The notes below the pieces were generated by a model that saw only the letters and a list, made by a program, of their open reading frames with translations, had not been told where the DNA came from and did not search any database. A DNA stretch of 64,000 nucleotides from Rhizobium leucaenae USDA 9039 (GTDB taxonomy: Bacteria; Pseudomonadota; Alphaproteobacteria; Rhizobiales; Rhizobiaceae), in contig NZ_AUFB01000002.1 in assembly GCF_000426285.1 (NCBI RefSeq), forward strand, positions 310,001 through 374,000, written 5' to 3'. Shown piece after piece: positions 8,221 to 18,133 of the stretch. Position 1 is the first letter of the stretch. Every line of letters starts with the position of its first letter. The translations under genes and the position numbers were made by a program.

Positions 8221-8402
8221 GGCCGGTCTCCAAAAATCGAGTCGAAGCGAGGTTATTGGCGGCTGTCGCCAAGCGGAAGAGGCTTCGGCTTATATCTGCA
8301 ATGAAAGCTTTTGATGAGTGTACAGGATCAAGCACGAAAATATCCGCCGAGCCCTTCAATCTTTGCAAATCATGCCGGCTGCGCACCGCCTTCGTTCGGA
8401 AA

Positions 8403-8422
8403 TTAGCAATGGTGCATGCTAA
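8403..8422. promoter_or_regulatory. Inverted repeat in the 292-base gap upstream of the oxidoreductase gene
   Basis: TTAGCA at 8403-8408 and TGCTAA at 8417-8422 form a 6-base inverted repeat with an 8-base spacer, about 90 bases before the oxidoreductase start. The gap at 8221-8512 holds no other credible gene. This is an operator candidate for the leucine-pathway block; the binding protein is unknown and no regulator gene adjoins it. Confidence 0.35.
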
Positions 8423-8512
8423 CATCGATCTAGATTTTCGCTGGTGCGGTAGGAGGCATTCGGCGAGGATATTCTTACGCAACCGGTGACTGCGATCTCG
8501 GGAGGAGAGCAG

Positions 8513-11500
8513 ATGCTAGCGACCAGCGTATCGCTTGACGACAAATATACAGCAGATGAAGGCCGCGTCTTCATGACCGGACTGCAGACCCTCGTGCGTC
8601 TGCCGATGACCCAGATGCGTCGCGACCGCGCCGCCGGTCTCAATACCGCAGCTTTCGTATCTGGCTATCGCGGCTCGCCGCTCGGCGGCTACGATCAACA
8701 GCTTCTGAAAGCCAAGACCTATCTTGACGCATATGACGTCACCTTTCAGCCGGGCATCAACGAAGACCTTGCAGCCACAGCCATCTGGGGTACACAACAG
8801 GTCGGCCTGTCGCCCGGCGTCCGCAAAGACGGCGTGCTCGGCATCTGGTACGGCAAGGGCCCCGGTGTCGACCGCTCCGGCGATGTGCTGAAACACGGCA
8901 ACGCCGCCGGCACGTCGAAGCATGGCGGCGTCCTCTGTTTCGCTGGCGACGATCATTCCGCCAAATCCTCCACGATCCCGCACCAGACCGACCATGATTT
9001 CATGTCGGCGGTCATTCCGGTCATCTATCCATCCTCGATCCACGAATTCCTCGAATATGGCCTGCTCGGCATCGCCATGTCGCGCTATTCCGGCTGCTGG
9101 GTCGGCATGAAATTCATAGCCGACACCATCGAGACGACGGCTGCCGTCGATCTTTCCGGCGAGAAGCGGCAATTCGTGCTGCCGACCGATTTCGAGCTGC
9201 CGCCCGGCGGCTTGAACCTGCGTTGGCCCGATCCGCCGCTGGTGCAGGACGACCGTCTGCAAAACTACAAGGCCTATGCCGCCATCGCTTTTGCCCGCGC
9301 CAATCGCGTCGATGAAATCACCCATGATGTGCCCAATGCCCGCTTCGGCATCATCTCCTCCGGCAAGGCCTATGAGGACGTATTGCAGGCGCTGCGAGAA
9401 CTGGAAATCGGACCCAGGGAAATGGCGGCGATCGGCCTGCGTATCCTGAAGGTCCGTATGCCCTGGCCGCTGGAGCCGGAGACCGTCCGGCATTTCTCCG
9501 AAGGGTTGGATGAGGTGCTCGTCGTCGAGGAACGCCGCGAGATCATCGAAAACCAGATCAAGCAGCAGCTCTTCAACTGGCGCGCCGATGTCCGCCCGCG
9601 CATCGTCGGCAAATTCGACGAACACGACAAACCCTATCTCAGCCTCTCGGCGGCTTTGACAGTCGGCGCGGTGGCGAGAGCCATTGCAGGGCGCATCGTC
9701 AAGCTCGATCTCGATCCCTCGCTGCACGACCAGATCGCCGCCAAGCTTGCCTATCTCGCCGAGCGCGGCCAGATCAGCCGCACGCATGTCGCGCCGTTGA
9801 ATCGCACGCCATTCTTCTGCTCGGGCTGTCCGCATAATACGTCCACCCGCGTCCCCGAAGGCAGCCGCGCCATGGCCGGCATCGGCTGTCACTATATGGT
9901 CACCTGGATGGACCGCAACACCCAGACCTTCACGCAGATGGGCGGCGAGGGCGTGCCCTGGACGGCAATCGCCCGCTACACCGACGAGAAGCACATGTTC
10001 GTCAATCTCGGCGACGGCACCTACTTCCATTCCGGCATTCTCGCCATCCGCCAGTCGGTCGCCGCCAAGGTCAACGTCACCTATAAGCTGCTCTACAACG
10101 ACGCCGTTGCCATGACCGGCGGCCAGTCGATCGACGGCTATCTGACGCCGCAGCTCCTGACCCGCCAATTGCATGGCGAGGGCGTTTCGCCGATCTATCT
10201 GCTTTCTGAAAATCCCGCGGCCTATCCCGCATCGGATCTGGCCCCCGGCGTCAAAGTGCTGCATCGGGACAATATCGATCAGGTGATGCTGACCCTGCGC
10301 GAGACCGAAGGCTGCTCGGCCATCGTCTATGTCCAGACCTGCGCCGCGGAAAAGCGCCGCCGCCGGAGCCGCGGTCTTATGGAGGATCCGGCCAAGCGCG
10401 TCTTCATCAATCCCGCCGTCTGTGAAGGCTGCGGCGATTGCTCGGTGCAATCCAATTGCATTTCTGTCGAGCCGCTGGAAACGGAGTTCGGCCGTAAACG
10501 GCAGATCAACCAGTCGAGCTGCAATAAGGACTTCTCCTGCGTCAAAGGCTTCTGCCCGTCTTTCGTGACCGTGCATGGCGGCAAGCGCCGCAAGCGCAGG
10601 GCGCTGGAGCATGCGGATGCCGAGGTCCCGATGCCCGACATCCCCGTCATCGGCGAGCGCCCCTGGAACATCGCGATCGCCGGCGTCGGCGGCACCGGTA
10701 TTCTGACGATCGGCGCCATTCTCGGCATGGCTGCCCATCTCGACGGCAAAGTGCCGATGATCCTCGACATGGCCGGCCTTGCGCAAAAGGGCGGTGCCGT
10801 GATGAGCCACCTGCGCATTGGCTATAGTGAGCCCGATGTAACCTCGTCGCGTATAGTCAATGGCGGCGCCGACCTGCTGCTCGCTGCCGACGAGGTGGTC
10901 GGCGCGTCCAAGGATGCGATAACGCTCTGCGCCTCGAACCGCACGACGGCCATCGTCAATACCGGCCTGATGGCGGTCGCCGATTTCGTTCGCAATCGCG
11001 ACTTCGATTTCAAGATTGGCTCGGTACAGCACACCATCGCCAAGACCGTCAGCGACAAATCCGTCTTCCTCGATTTCGCTCAGGTCGCAAGCGAAGTCAC
11101 CGGCGATGCCATGTCGACCAATATCCTGCTCACCGGCTTTGCCTGGCAGCGCGGCCTGCTGCCGCTGTCGCTGGAAGCCATCGAGAAGGCGATCGAGCTC
11201 AACGGTGTGGCCGTCAAGGCCAGCCTCTCGGCCTTTCATTGGGGCCGTCTGCTGGCGCATGATCCGCAGGCCGTGCGGGAGATGATGACGGAATCGGATA
11301 CCGGCAAGACGCTGGCGGAGATGAGCCTCGGCGAGTTGATTGCCCACCGCAAGGCGCATCTGACCGCCTATCAGGATGCCGCCCTCGCCGATCGCTATGC
11401 CGCTTTCGTCCAGCGCGCCACGGCGGCGGCTGCGAGGGAGCGGCTTTCGGACAAGGTGCCCTTCGCCGTCGCCACGACCTATGCGCGGGTGCTCGCCTAC

Positions 11501-11986
11501 AAGGACGAATATGAGGTGGCGCGGCTGTTGACCGATCCGGCCTTCGAGGCGCATTTACGCGACGAGATGGAAGGCGATTTCAAGCTGGCCTTCAATCTCG
11601 CCCCGCCGTTGCTGCCCGGCAAGGATCCGAACGGCCGGCCGAAGAAGCGGGAATTCGGCCCCTGGATATTGCCGTTGCTGCGCAGGCTCGCCCCGATGAA
11701 GCGGTTGCGCGGCACGGCCTTTGATCCCTTCGGCTACATGCGGGAGCGCCGGCTGGAGCGGCGGCTGATCGGCGAATACGAGGCGATTGCCGACCGTGTT
11801 CTCAATGGCCTGCGCGCAGGTAATGAGACGGAGGCCCTTGCCATCCTGTCATTATTCGATGAGATCAGAGGCTTCGGGCCGATCAAGGAAGAGGCGGCCC
11901 GCAAGGTCATGGCGCGGATCGCCGAGAAGCTGAAGACCTATGAAATGTCGGAGGAGAAGCATCACGTTCCCGCGGATGCGGCGTGA
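8513..11986 (+). CDS. Indolepyruvate ferredoxin oxidoreductase family fusion protein
   Basis: A 2-oxoacid:acceptor oxidoreductase in which the IorA-like and IorB-like parts are one 1157-residue chain. In order there is an N-terminal pyrimidine-binding half; CSGCPHN (about 440); a TPP-binding GDG at residues 500-502 followed by NDAVAMTGGQ; a ferredoxin-like cluster CEGCGDC beginning at 637, with SCNKDFSCVKGFC after it; a gamma-type domain starting GVGGTGILTIG (about 724); and a C-terminal DUF6537-like region. It decarboxylates an aryl or branched 2-oxoacid to its acyl-CoA. GGAGGAGAG precedes ATG 8513, making it better than GTG 8486. It lies directly before the leucine operon, so a 2-oxoisocaproate role is inferred; phenylpyruvate or indolepyruvate is also possible. 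Confidence 0.9.
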   Translation: MLATSVSLDDKYTADEGRVFMTGLQTLVRLPMTQMRRDRAAGLNTAAFVSGYRGSPLGGYDQQLLKAKTYLDAYDVTFQPGINEDLAATAIWGTQQVGLSPGVRKDGVLGIWYGKGPGVDRSGDVLKHGNAAGTSKHGGVLCFAGDDHSAKSSTIPHQTDHDFMSAVIPVIYPSSIHEFLEYGLLGIAMSRYSGCWVGMKFIADTIETTAAVDLSGEKRQFVLPTDFELPPGGLNLRWPDPPLVQDDRLQNYKAYAAIAFARANRVDEITHDVPNARFGIISSGKAYEDVLQALRELEIGPREMAAIGLRILKVRMPWPLEPETVRHFSEGLDEVLVVEERREIIENQIKQQLFNWRADVRPRIVGKFDEHDKPYLSLSAALTVGAVARAIAGRIVKLDLDPSLHDQIAAKLAYLAERGQISRTHVAPLNRTPFFCSGCPHNTSTRVPEGSRAMAGIGCHYMVTWMDRNTQTFTQMGGEGVPWTAIARYTDEKHMFVNLGDGTYFHSGILAIRQSVAAKVNVTYKLLYNDAVAMTGGQSIDGYLTPQLLTRQLHGEGVSPIYLLSENPAAYPASDLAPGVKVLHRDNIDQVMLTLRETEGCSAIVYVQTCAAEKRRRRSRGLMEDPAKRVFINPAVCEGCGDCSVQSNCISVEPLETEFGRKRQINQSSCNKDFSCVKGFCPSFVTVHGGKRRKRRALEHADAEVPMPDIPVIGERPWNIAIAGVGGTGILTIGAILGMAAHLDGKVPMILDMAGLAQKGGAVMSHLRIGYSEPDVTSSRIVNGGADLLLAADEVVGASKDAITLCASNRTTAIVNTGLMAVADFVRNRDFDFKIGSVQHTIAKTVSDKSVFLDFAQVASEVTGDAMSTNILLTGFAWQRGLLPLSLEAIEKAIELNGVAVKASLSAFHWGRLLAHDPQAVREMMTESDTGKTLAEMSLGELIAHRKAHLTAYQDAALADRYAAFVQRATAAAARERLSDKVPFAVATTYARVLAYKDEYEVARLLTDPAFEAHLRDEMEGDFKLAFNLAPPLLPGKDPNGRPKKREFGPWILPLLRRLAPMKRLRGTAFDPFGYMRERRLERRLIGEYEAIADRVLNGLRAGNETEALAILSLFDEIRGFGPIKEEAARKVMARIAEKLKTYEMSEEKHHVPADAA

Positions 11987-12069
11987 TATTCTCAAAAGAG
12001 AATGAGGAGAGAGCATGATTCCGAGTGGCGGATAGCCGCTTCTGGTTCACACGTTGGGAGGGCAAGGCA

Positions 12070-13233
12070 ATGTTTGCAGGGGGATTGAACTTCGCGCTCG
12101 GGGAGGAGATCGAGGCGCTGCGTGAAAGCGTGCGCCGCTTTGCCGGCCAGCGCATCGCGCCGCTCGCCGACGAGTTCGACCGCAATAATGGTTTTCCGAT
12201 GGAGCTGTGGCGGGAGATGGGCGATCTTGGACTGCTCGGCATCACAGGCGACGAAGCCTATGGCGGCGCCGGTCTCGGCTATGTGGCGCATGCCGTCGCC
12301 ATGGAGGAGATCAGCCGCGCCTCGGCCTCCGTTGGTCTCAGCTACGGCGCCCATTCCAATCTTTGCGTCAACCAGATCAACCGCAACGGCACGGACGAGC
12401 AGAAGGCGCGCTACCTGCCAAAATTGATTTCCGGCGAGCATATCGGTGCGCTCGCCATGTCAGAGCCCGGCTCTGGCTCGGATGTCGTCTCGATGAAGCT
12501 GCATGCCGAAAAGCGCGGAGACGGCTATGTGTTGAACGGCAGCAAGATGTGGATCACAAACGGCCCGGATGCCGACGTGCTGGTCGTCTATGCCAAGACC
12601 GCTCCGGAGGCCGGCCCGCGTGGCATTACCGCTTTCCTGGTCGAGAAGGGCTTCGAGGGTTTCTCCGTCGGCCAGAAACTCGACAAGCTCGGCATGCGCG
12701 GCTCCAGTACTTCGGAACTGGTTTTTATCGACTGCAAGGTGCCGGCGGAAAATGTGCTGGGGCAGGTCGAAGGCGGCGTCCGTGTGCTGATGTCCGGCCT
12801 GGACTACGAGCGCGTTGTCCTCTCCGGCGGCCCGCTCGGCATCATGGCCGCCTGTATGGATGTGGTGCTGCCTTATCTGCACGAACGCAGGCAGTTCGGC
12901 CAGCCGATCGGCGAATTCCAGCTCATGCAGGGCAAGCTTGCAGACATGTATGTGACCATGAACGCGGCGCGCGCATATGTCTATGCCGTTGCCGCCGCCT
13001 GCGATCGCGGTGAAACGACCCGCAAGGACGCTGCCGGCTGTATCCTCTATGCTGCCGAGAAAGCGACTGCCATGGCGCTCGAATGCATCCAGGCCCTCGG
13101 CGGCAATGGCTACACAAACGACTACCCCGCCGGCCGGCTGCTGCGCGACGCCAAGCTCTATGAAATCGGCGCCGGCACCTCCGAAATCCGCCGTATGCTG
13201 ATCGGTCGGGAGCTATTTGCCGAAACCGTCTGA
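12070..13233 (+). CDS. ivd: Isovaleryl-CoA dehydrogenase
   Basis: An FAD enzyme of the acyl-CoA dehydrogenase family that oxidises isovaleryl-CoA to 3-methylcrotonyl-CoA, the first acyl-CoA step of leucine breakdown. The 387-residue protein has the [11 protein letters not shown] flavin loop, [17 protein letters not shown], the [14 protein letters not shown] segment with the catalytic Glu (E247), typical of isovaleryl-CoA dehydrogenases, and [16 protein letters not shown] near the end. ATG 12070 follows GGGAGGG; an in-frame start at 12025 would add an atypical 15-residue leader. It is the first gene of the liu operon, 34 bases before mccB. Identity is reinforced by the neighbours. Confidence 0.93.
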   Translation: MFAGGLNFALGEEIEALRESVRRFAGQRIAPLADEFDRNNGFPMELWREMGDLGLLGITGDEAYGGAGLGYVAHAVAMEEISRASASVGLSYGAHSNLCVNQINRNGTDEQKARYLPKLISGEHIGALAMSEPGSGSDVVSMKLHAEKRGDGYVLNGSKMWITNGPDADVLVVYAKTAPEAGPRGITAFLVEKGFEGFSVGQKLDKLGMRGSSTSELVFIDCKVPAENVLGQVEGGVRVLMSGLDYERVVLSGGPLGIMAACMDVVLPYLHERRQFGQPIGEFQLMQGKLADMYVTMNAARAYVYAVAAACDRGETTRKDAAGCILYAAEKATAMALECIQALGGNGYTNDYPAGRLLRDAKLYEIGAGTSEIRRMLIGRELFAETV

Positions 13234-13267
13234 TTCTGAATTTCACCCCCAATTTTGGTGATACCGC

Positions 13268-14875
13268 ATGACCGTCCTGAAATCCCAAATCTCCACCCAT
13301 TCGGACCGTTTCAGGGACAATCGCGCCGCGATGCTGGAGGCGATCGGCGTGGCCGAGGCGGCGTCTTTGCGGGCGGCGGAGGGTGGCGGTGCGCGGGCGC
13401 GTGAGCGCCATGTCAGCCGCGGCAAGCTGCTGCCGCGTGACCGGGTGGCGGGGCTGATCGATCCGGCGACGCCCTTTCTTGAAATCGGCACGACGGCTGC
13501 GCACGGCATGTATGGCGATGAGGCGCCGGGGGCGAGTTTGATCGCCGGCATCGGCCGCGTTGCCGGCCGGGACTGCATGATCGTCTGTAATGACGCGACC
13601 GTGAAGGGCGGCACCTATTACCCCATCACGGTGAAGAAGCATTTGCGGGCGCAGGAGATCGCGGCGGAAAACAATCTTCCCTGCCTCTATCTGGTGGATT
13701 CCGGCGGAGCCAACCTACCGAACCAGGATGAGGTCTTTCCGGATCGAGATCATTTCGGTCGCATCTTCTACAATCAGGCCAATATGTCGGCGGCGGGCAT
13801 TCCGCAGATCGCCGTGGTCATGGGTTCGTGCACCGCGGGCGGCGCTTACGTGCCGGCCATGTCCGACGAGACCATCATCGTCGAGGGGCAGGGGACGATC
13901 TTTCTCGCCGGGCCGCCGCTGGTCAAGGCCGCGACCGGCGAGGTGGTTTCGGCCGAAGATCTCGGCGGCGGCGATGTGCACACGCGCCTTTCCGGCGTCG
14001 CCGATCATCTGGCGCGCGACGATGCCCATGCGCTTGCGCTGGCGCGGCAGGCCGTTGGCAATCTCAACCGCCACAAACCGACGACTGTCGAACTGCGCAC
14101 GCCGGAGCCGCCGCTCTATGATCCCGAGGATATTCTCGGCATCGTGCCCTCCGATCTGCGCACGCCCTACGATGTTCGCGAAGTCGTCGCCCGTATCGTC
14201 GACGGCTCACGCTTTGACGAATTCAAGGCGCGCTATGGTGCCACACTGGTTTGCGGCTTTGCTCATATCCACGGCATCCCCGTCGGCATCATCGCCAACA
14301 ATGGCGTGCTGTTTTCGGAATCGGCGCTGAAGGGCGCGCATTTCGTCGAGCTTTGCTCGCAGCGCAAGATCCCGCTGGTTTTCCTGCAGAATATCACCGG
14401 TTTCATGGTCGGTCGGAAATACGAGACGGAGGGCATCGCCAAGCACGGGGCGAAGCTGGTGACGGCGGTGGCGACGACGAAAGTGCCGAAGATCACCATG
14501 CTCATCGGCGGCTCCTTCGGCGCGGGCAATTACGGCATGGCCGGCCGCGCCTATTCGCCGCGCTTCCTCTGGACATGGCCCAACAGTCGCATCTCCGTCA
14601 TGGGCGGAGAGCAGGCGGCCGGCGTGCTGGCAACGGTGCGCGGCGAGGCCCTGGTGCGCGCCGGCAAGCCTTGGACGAAAGAAGAAGAGGCGGCCTTCAA
14701 GCAACCGACCTTGAAGATGTTCGAGACCCAGAGCCACCCGCTCTACGCCTCGGCGCGTCTCTGGGACGACGGCATCATTGACCCACGCAAGAGCCGCGAC
14801 GTGCTGGCTCTGTCGCTTTCGGCCGCGCTCAACGCGCCGATCGAAGACACACGTTTCGGCCTGTTCCGGATGTGA
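13268..14875 (+). CDS. mccB: Methylcrotonyl-CoA carboxylase, carboxyltransferase (beta) subunit
   Basis: A 535-residue carboxyltransferase that moves CO2 from biotin to 3-methylcrotonyl-CoA, giving 3-methylglutaconyl-CoA. It has the two crotonase-like halves of this family: an acyl-CoA half with [20 protein letters not shown] and [16 protein letters not shown], and a biotin half with [13 protein letters not shown] and [18 protein letters not shown]. These motifs separate MCC-type from propionyl-CoA-type subunits. It works with the biotin subunit mccA, from which it is separated here by a small RidA gene. It is the second gene of the liu operon. Confidence 0.94.
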   Translation: MTVLKSQISTHSDRFRDNRAAMLEAIGVAEAASLRAAEGGGARARERHVSRGKLLPRDRVAGLIDPATPFLEIGTTAAHGMYGDEAPGASLIAGIGRVAGRDCMIVCNDATVKGGTYYPITVKKHLRAQEIAAENNLPCLYLVDSGGANLPNQDEVFPDRDHFGRIFYNQANMSAAGIPQIAVVMGSCTAGGAYVPAMSDETIIVEGQGTIFLAGPPLVKAATGEVVSAEDLGGGDVHTRLSGVADHLARDDAHALALARQAVGNLNRHKPTTVELRTPEPPLYDPEDILGIVPSDLRTPYDVREVVARIVDGSRFDEFKARYGATLVCGFAHIHGIPVGIIANNGVLFSESALKGAHFVELCSQRKIPLVFLQNITGFMVGRKYETEGIAKHGAKLVTAVATTKVPKITMLIGGSFGAGNYGMAGRAYSPRFLWTWPNSRISVMGGEQAAGVLATVRGEALVRAGKPWTKEEEAAFKQPTLKMFETQSHPLYASARLWDDGIIDPRKSRDVLALSLSAALNAPIEDTRFGLFRM

Positions 14876-14885
14876 GGAGATGGAG

Positions 14886-15269
14886 ATGAAACGCGACATC
14901 ATCAATGCCAAGAATGCACCGCAGCCACGCGGCGGCTATGCCCAGGCGGTCAAGCTAGAGAATTTCGAGAGACTGCTGTTCGTCAGCGGCCAAATTCCGA
15001 CGACATCAGACGATGCGCTTCCGGAAGGATTTCAGGCGCAGGCGCGTCAGGTCTGGCTCAATGTCGACGCGCAACTCAAGACCGCGGGGATGAGCAAGAC
15101 CGACATCGTCAAGGTCACGACCTATCTCGCCGACCGTCACCATACGATCGAGAACCGCGAGATCCGCAGCGAATATCTGGGCTCGCTCACGCCGGCGATG
15201 ACGGTGGTGATTGCGGGCATTTTTGACACGGCGTGGCTGCTCGAAGTCGAGGTCGTCGCCGCGCAATAG
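14886..15269 (+). CDS. RidA (YjgF/YER057c) family protein
   Basis: A 127-residue RidA-family protein, a small trimeric enzyme that hydrolyses reactive enamine/imine intermediates released by PLP enzymes. KNAPQPRGGYAQAVKLE, the LLFVSGQIP strand and the SDIV-like KTDIVKVTTYLADR segment are seen. The Arg that RidA uses to bind the substrate carboxylate would normally fall in the C-terminal part (around SEYLGSLTPAMTVV), where here the conserved RPA(R/T)T motif is replaced by TPAMTV. It therefore looks like a divergent RidA subfamily that may not be an imine deaminase. Start 14886 is preceded by GAGGAGATGGAG. It is wedged between mccB and mccA. Confidence 0.85.
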   Translation: MKRDIINAKNAPQPRGGYAQAVKLENFERLLFVSGQIPTTSDDALPEGFQAQARQVWLNVDAQLKTAGMSKTDIVKVTTYLADRHHTIENREIRSEYLGSLTPAMTVVIAGIFDTAWLLEVEVVAAQ

Positions 15270-15278
15270 GGTTTGCCC

Positions 15279-17267
15279 ATGTTTTCGAAGATATTGATCG
15301 CCAATCGCGGAGAAATCGCCTGCCGGGTCGTCCGGACGGCAAGACGGCTGGGCATCCGCACGGTCGCCGTCTATTCCGATGCCGATAGGGATGCGTTGCA
15401 TGTGGCGCTGGCGGACGAGGCCGTTCACATCGGCCCGGCGGCTGCGAGCGATAGCTATCTTTCGAAGGAGCGGATCATAGCCGCCGCGCAGCAATCCGGC
15501 GCCGAGGCCATTCACCCAGGCTATGGCTTTCTCTCGGAAAATGCCGAGTTCGCAGAGGCTGTTGAAGCAGCCGGGCTGGTCTTTATCGGCCCATCGCCGG
15601 CCTCGATCCGCGCCATGGGCCTGAAGGATGCGGCCAAGGCGCTGATGGAGCGCGCCGGCGTGCCTGTCGTTCCCGGCTATCACGGCGATAAACAGGATGC
15701 GGCATTCCTTGCAGAGGGGGCAGCGGAGATCGGCTTCCCCGTTCTGATCAAGGCGCGGGCGGGCGGCGGCGGCAAGGGCATGCGGCGTGTCGACCGCCCG
15801 GAAGATTTTGCGTCTGCATTGGAGGCGGCAAGGCGAGAGGCGAAATCGGCTTTCGGCGACGACGCGGTCCTGATCGAAAAATATCTGACTCAACCACGCC
15901 ACATCGAAATCCAAGTCTTCGGCGACAGCCATGGCAATGTCGTGCATCTCTTCGAGCGCGATTGTTCTCTGCAGCGGCGGCATCAGAAGGTGATCGAAGA
16001 GGCGCCGGCCCCTGGCATGACGGAGGAGATGCGCAGCGCCATGGGCGAAGCTGCCGTTCGAGCAGCCCGCGCCATCGATTACCGCGGTGCCGGCACCGTC
16101 GAATTCATTGCCGATGTCTCAGAAGGCCTGTCGCCGGATCGCTTCTTCTTCATGGAAATGAACACTCGTCTGCAGGTCGAGCATCCTGTCACGGAAGCGA
16201 TAGCCCGCGTCGATCTGGTCGAATGGCAATTGCAGATTGCCTACGGTGAGCCCTTGCCGAGGACCCAGGCCGAACTCGGCATCGAGGGCTGGGCCTTCGA
16301 GGCGCGGCTTTATGCCGAAGATCCATCGCGGGGTTTCCTGCCGGTGACTGGGACGCTCTCGCACCTCAGATTTCCGGATGGCGATGTCCGCATCGACACC
16401 GGCGTACGTGAAGGTGATAGCATCACACCGCATTATGATCCGCTGATCGCCAAGCTCATCGTCCATGCCCCAACCCGCCAAGCGGCCCTCGCCAAACTGA
16501 CGCGGGCGCTGCAGGACACGCAGGCAGCAGGAACGGCAAGCAATCTCGATTTCCTGGTTCGATTGAGCCAACAGCCGGATTTCGTTGCGGGCTGTCCGGA
16601 TACGGGCCTTATCGACCGCGAGGCAGAGACACTGACCGCAGCATCGATACCGGACGATATTGCGCTTGCCATTGCCGCTATCTTCGAGGGGGGAGGCATG
16701 GCGCAATCTTCAGGGAGAGAGCCATGGCAAGCGCTTGGCGCCTGGCAGCTTTGGGGCGAGGCGGGCCGCTCTGTCACGCTACATCACAGCGGCGGACGGA
16801 CGAACGGGCGGGTGGCTGCGAAAGGGCAAGATCGATATTCAGTTCAGTTCGATGACCGCGCTGTCGCCGTTCGCATAATCAGCCGTAACGACGATAGCTG
16901 CCAGGTGGAAATCGACGGGCGGCAATTGCGTGCCGACTTTTTTCAGATGCCGCATGGTGTGACGCTGTTCTTTGATGGCCATACCCATCGTTTCCATCGG
17001 ACCGACCCGCTGGATGGCGCTGAGGAAGAGGCCGTTGGTGGCGACCGGCTGATTGCGCCTATGCCTGGCCTCATCAAGATCGTCCGGGTGCAGGAAGGCG
17101 ATGTGGTCGCAAAAGGTGAGGCGCTGATCGTCATGGAAGCCATGAAGATGGAGCTGACGCTGACGGCGACGCGCGACGGTGTGGTGGAAAGCCTGCACGT
17201 CGGCGAAGGAGATCAGACCAGCGAGAGCGCAGTGCTGCTATCGCTCCGGCCGGAGGACGCACAATGA
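15279..17267 (+). CDS. mccA: Methylcrotonyl-CoA carboxylase, biotin-containing (alpha) subunit
   Basis: Biotin carboxylase plus biotin carrier in one 662-residue chain. ILIANRGEIACRVVRTA opens the N-terminal domain; the ATP-grasp segment KARAGGGGKGMRRV is near residue 165; FFMEMNTRLQVEHPVTE is the catalytic region; and a biotin domain with EAMKMEL ends the protein, K623 being the biotinylated lysine. It carboxylates biotin for mccB. Start 15279 is nine bases after the ridA stop. The stop overlaps the next ATG by four bases (ATGA), arguing for translational coupling to HMG-CoA lyase. Confidence 0.94.
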   Translation: MFSKILIANRGEIACRVVRTARRLGIRTVAVYSDADRDALHVALADEAVHIGPAAASDSYLSKERIIAAAQQSGAEAIHPGYGFLSENAEFAEAVEAAGLVFIGPSPASIRAMGLKDAAKALMERAGVPVVPGYHGDKQDAAFLAEGAAEIGFPVLIKARAGGGGKGMRRVDRPEDFASALEAARREAKSAFGDDAVLIEKYLTQPRHIEIQVFGDSHGNVVHLFERDCSLQRRHQKVIEEAPAPGMTEEMRSAMGEAAVRAARAIDYRGAGTVEFIADVSEGLSPDRFFFMEMNTRLQVEHPVTEAIARVDLVEWQLQIAYGEPLPRTQAELGIEGWAFEARLYAEDPSRGFLPVTGTLSHLRFPDGDVRIDTGVREGDSITPHYDPLIAKLIVHAPTRQAALAKLTRALQDTQAAGTASNLDFLVRLSQQPDFVAGCPDTGLIDREAETLTAASIPDDIALAIAAIFEGGGMAQSSGREPWQALGAWQLWGEAGRSVTLHHSGGRTNGRVAAKGQDRYSVQFDDRAVAVRIISRNDDSCQVEIDGRQLRADFFQMPHGVTLFFDGHTHRFHRTDPLDGAEEEAVGGDRLIAPMPGLIKIVRVQEGDVVAKGEALIVMEAMKMELTLTATRDGVVESLHVGEGDQTSESAVLLSLRPEDAQ

Positions 17268-18133
17268 CCGATCGCCCTTCCAACCATGTCACGATCGTGG
17301 AAATGGCGCCGCGGGATGGCCTGCAGAATGAAAAACGGTTGATCGACACGGAGACCAAGATCGAGCTGGTGGATTTGCTTTCCGACTGCGGTTTCGAGCG
17401 CATCGAGGTCACCAGCTTCGTCAGCCCGAAATGGGTGCCGCAGCTTGCCGACGCGGCCGACGTCATGGCCGGGATCAAACGGAAGCCCGGTATTCGCTAT
17501 GCGGTGCTGACGCCGAATATGCAGGGGTTGGAGGCAGCACTTGCCGCAGGCGCCGATGAAGTGGCGATCTTCGCGTCGGCCTCGGAAAGCTTTTCGATGC
17601 GCAACATCAATTGCACCATCGCTGAAAGCATCGAGCGTTTCCGACCGGTGGCGGCGGCGAGCTGTGATCGCGGCATTCCGCTGCGTGGCTACATCAGTTG
17701 CGTGGTCGAATGCCCCTATGAAGGCGCGGTGCCGCCGGCGAATGCCGCGAGCGTCGCGCGCCAATTGCGCGAACTCGGCTGCTACGAGATCAGCCTCGGC
17801 GATACGATCGGCAGGGGCGAACCGGAGGCGGTGGACAGAATGCTGGACGCCGTGCTTGCCGATCTCCCCGCCAGCATGCTGGCCGGCCATTTTCACGATA
17901 CTTCAGGCCGGGCATTGGACAATATCGGTGTAGCCCTGGACCGGGGCATCCGGGTGTTCGATGCCGCCGCCGGCGGTCTCGGCGGCTGCCCTTTCGCGCC
18001 CGGTGCCAAAGGCAATGTCGATACCGTGGCGGTTCATCACTATCTGGCACTGCACGGCTTCGAGACCGGTCTCGACGAGGAGAAGCTTGCCCGCGCCGCC
18101 GCCTTTGCCCGTAGCCTGAGGAGTGCCACATGA
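17264..18133 (+). CDS. hmgL: Hydroxymethylglutaryl-CoA lyase
   Basis: A DRE-TIM family enzyme cleaving HMG-CoA to acetoacetate and acetyl-CoA, the last step of leucine catabolism. The 289-residue protein has the PRDGLQNEK substrate loop near residue 13, VSPKWVPQLADA, GHFHDTSGRALDN with metal-binding histidines, and GLGGCPFAPGAKGN holding the active-site Cys. It overlaps mccA by four bases at the start and liuC by four at the end. Mitochondrial-type HMG-CoA lyase length and motifs are fully retained, so this is a functional enzyme by all visible signs. Confidence 0.94.
   Translation: MTDRPSNHVTIVEMAPRDGLQNEKRLIDTETKIELVDLLSDCGFERIEVTSFVSPKWVPQLADAADVMAGIKRKPGIRYAVLTPNMQGLEAALAAGADEVAIFASASESFSMRNINCTIAESIERFRPVAAASCDRGIPLRGYISCVVECPYEGAVPPANAASVARQLRELGCYEISLGDTIGRGEPEAVDRMLDAVLADLPASMLAGHFHDTSGRALDNIGVALDRGIRVFDAAAGGLGGCPFAPGAKGNVDTVAVHHYLALHGFETGLDEEKLARAAAFARSLRSAT

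Noticed and set aside
8516..11554. A long 1012-residue open frame on the minus strand opposite the oxidoreductase gene.
   Set aside because: It is a mirror of the GC-rich plus-strand gene: Arg/Ala/Gly-heavy with no recognisable domains and no ribosome site, while the plus-strand protein has full cofactor motifs.
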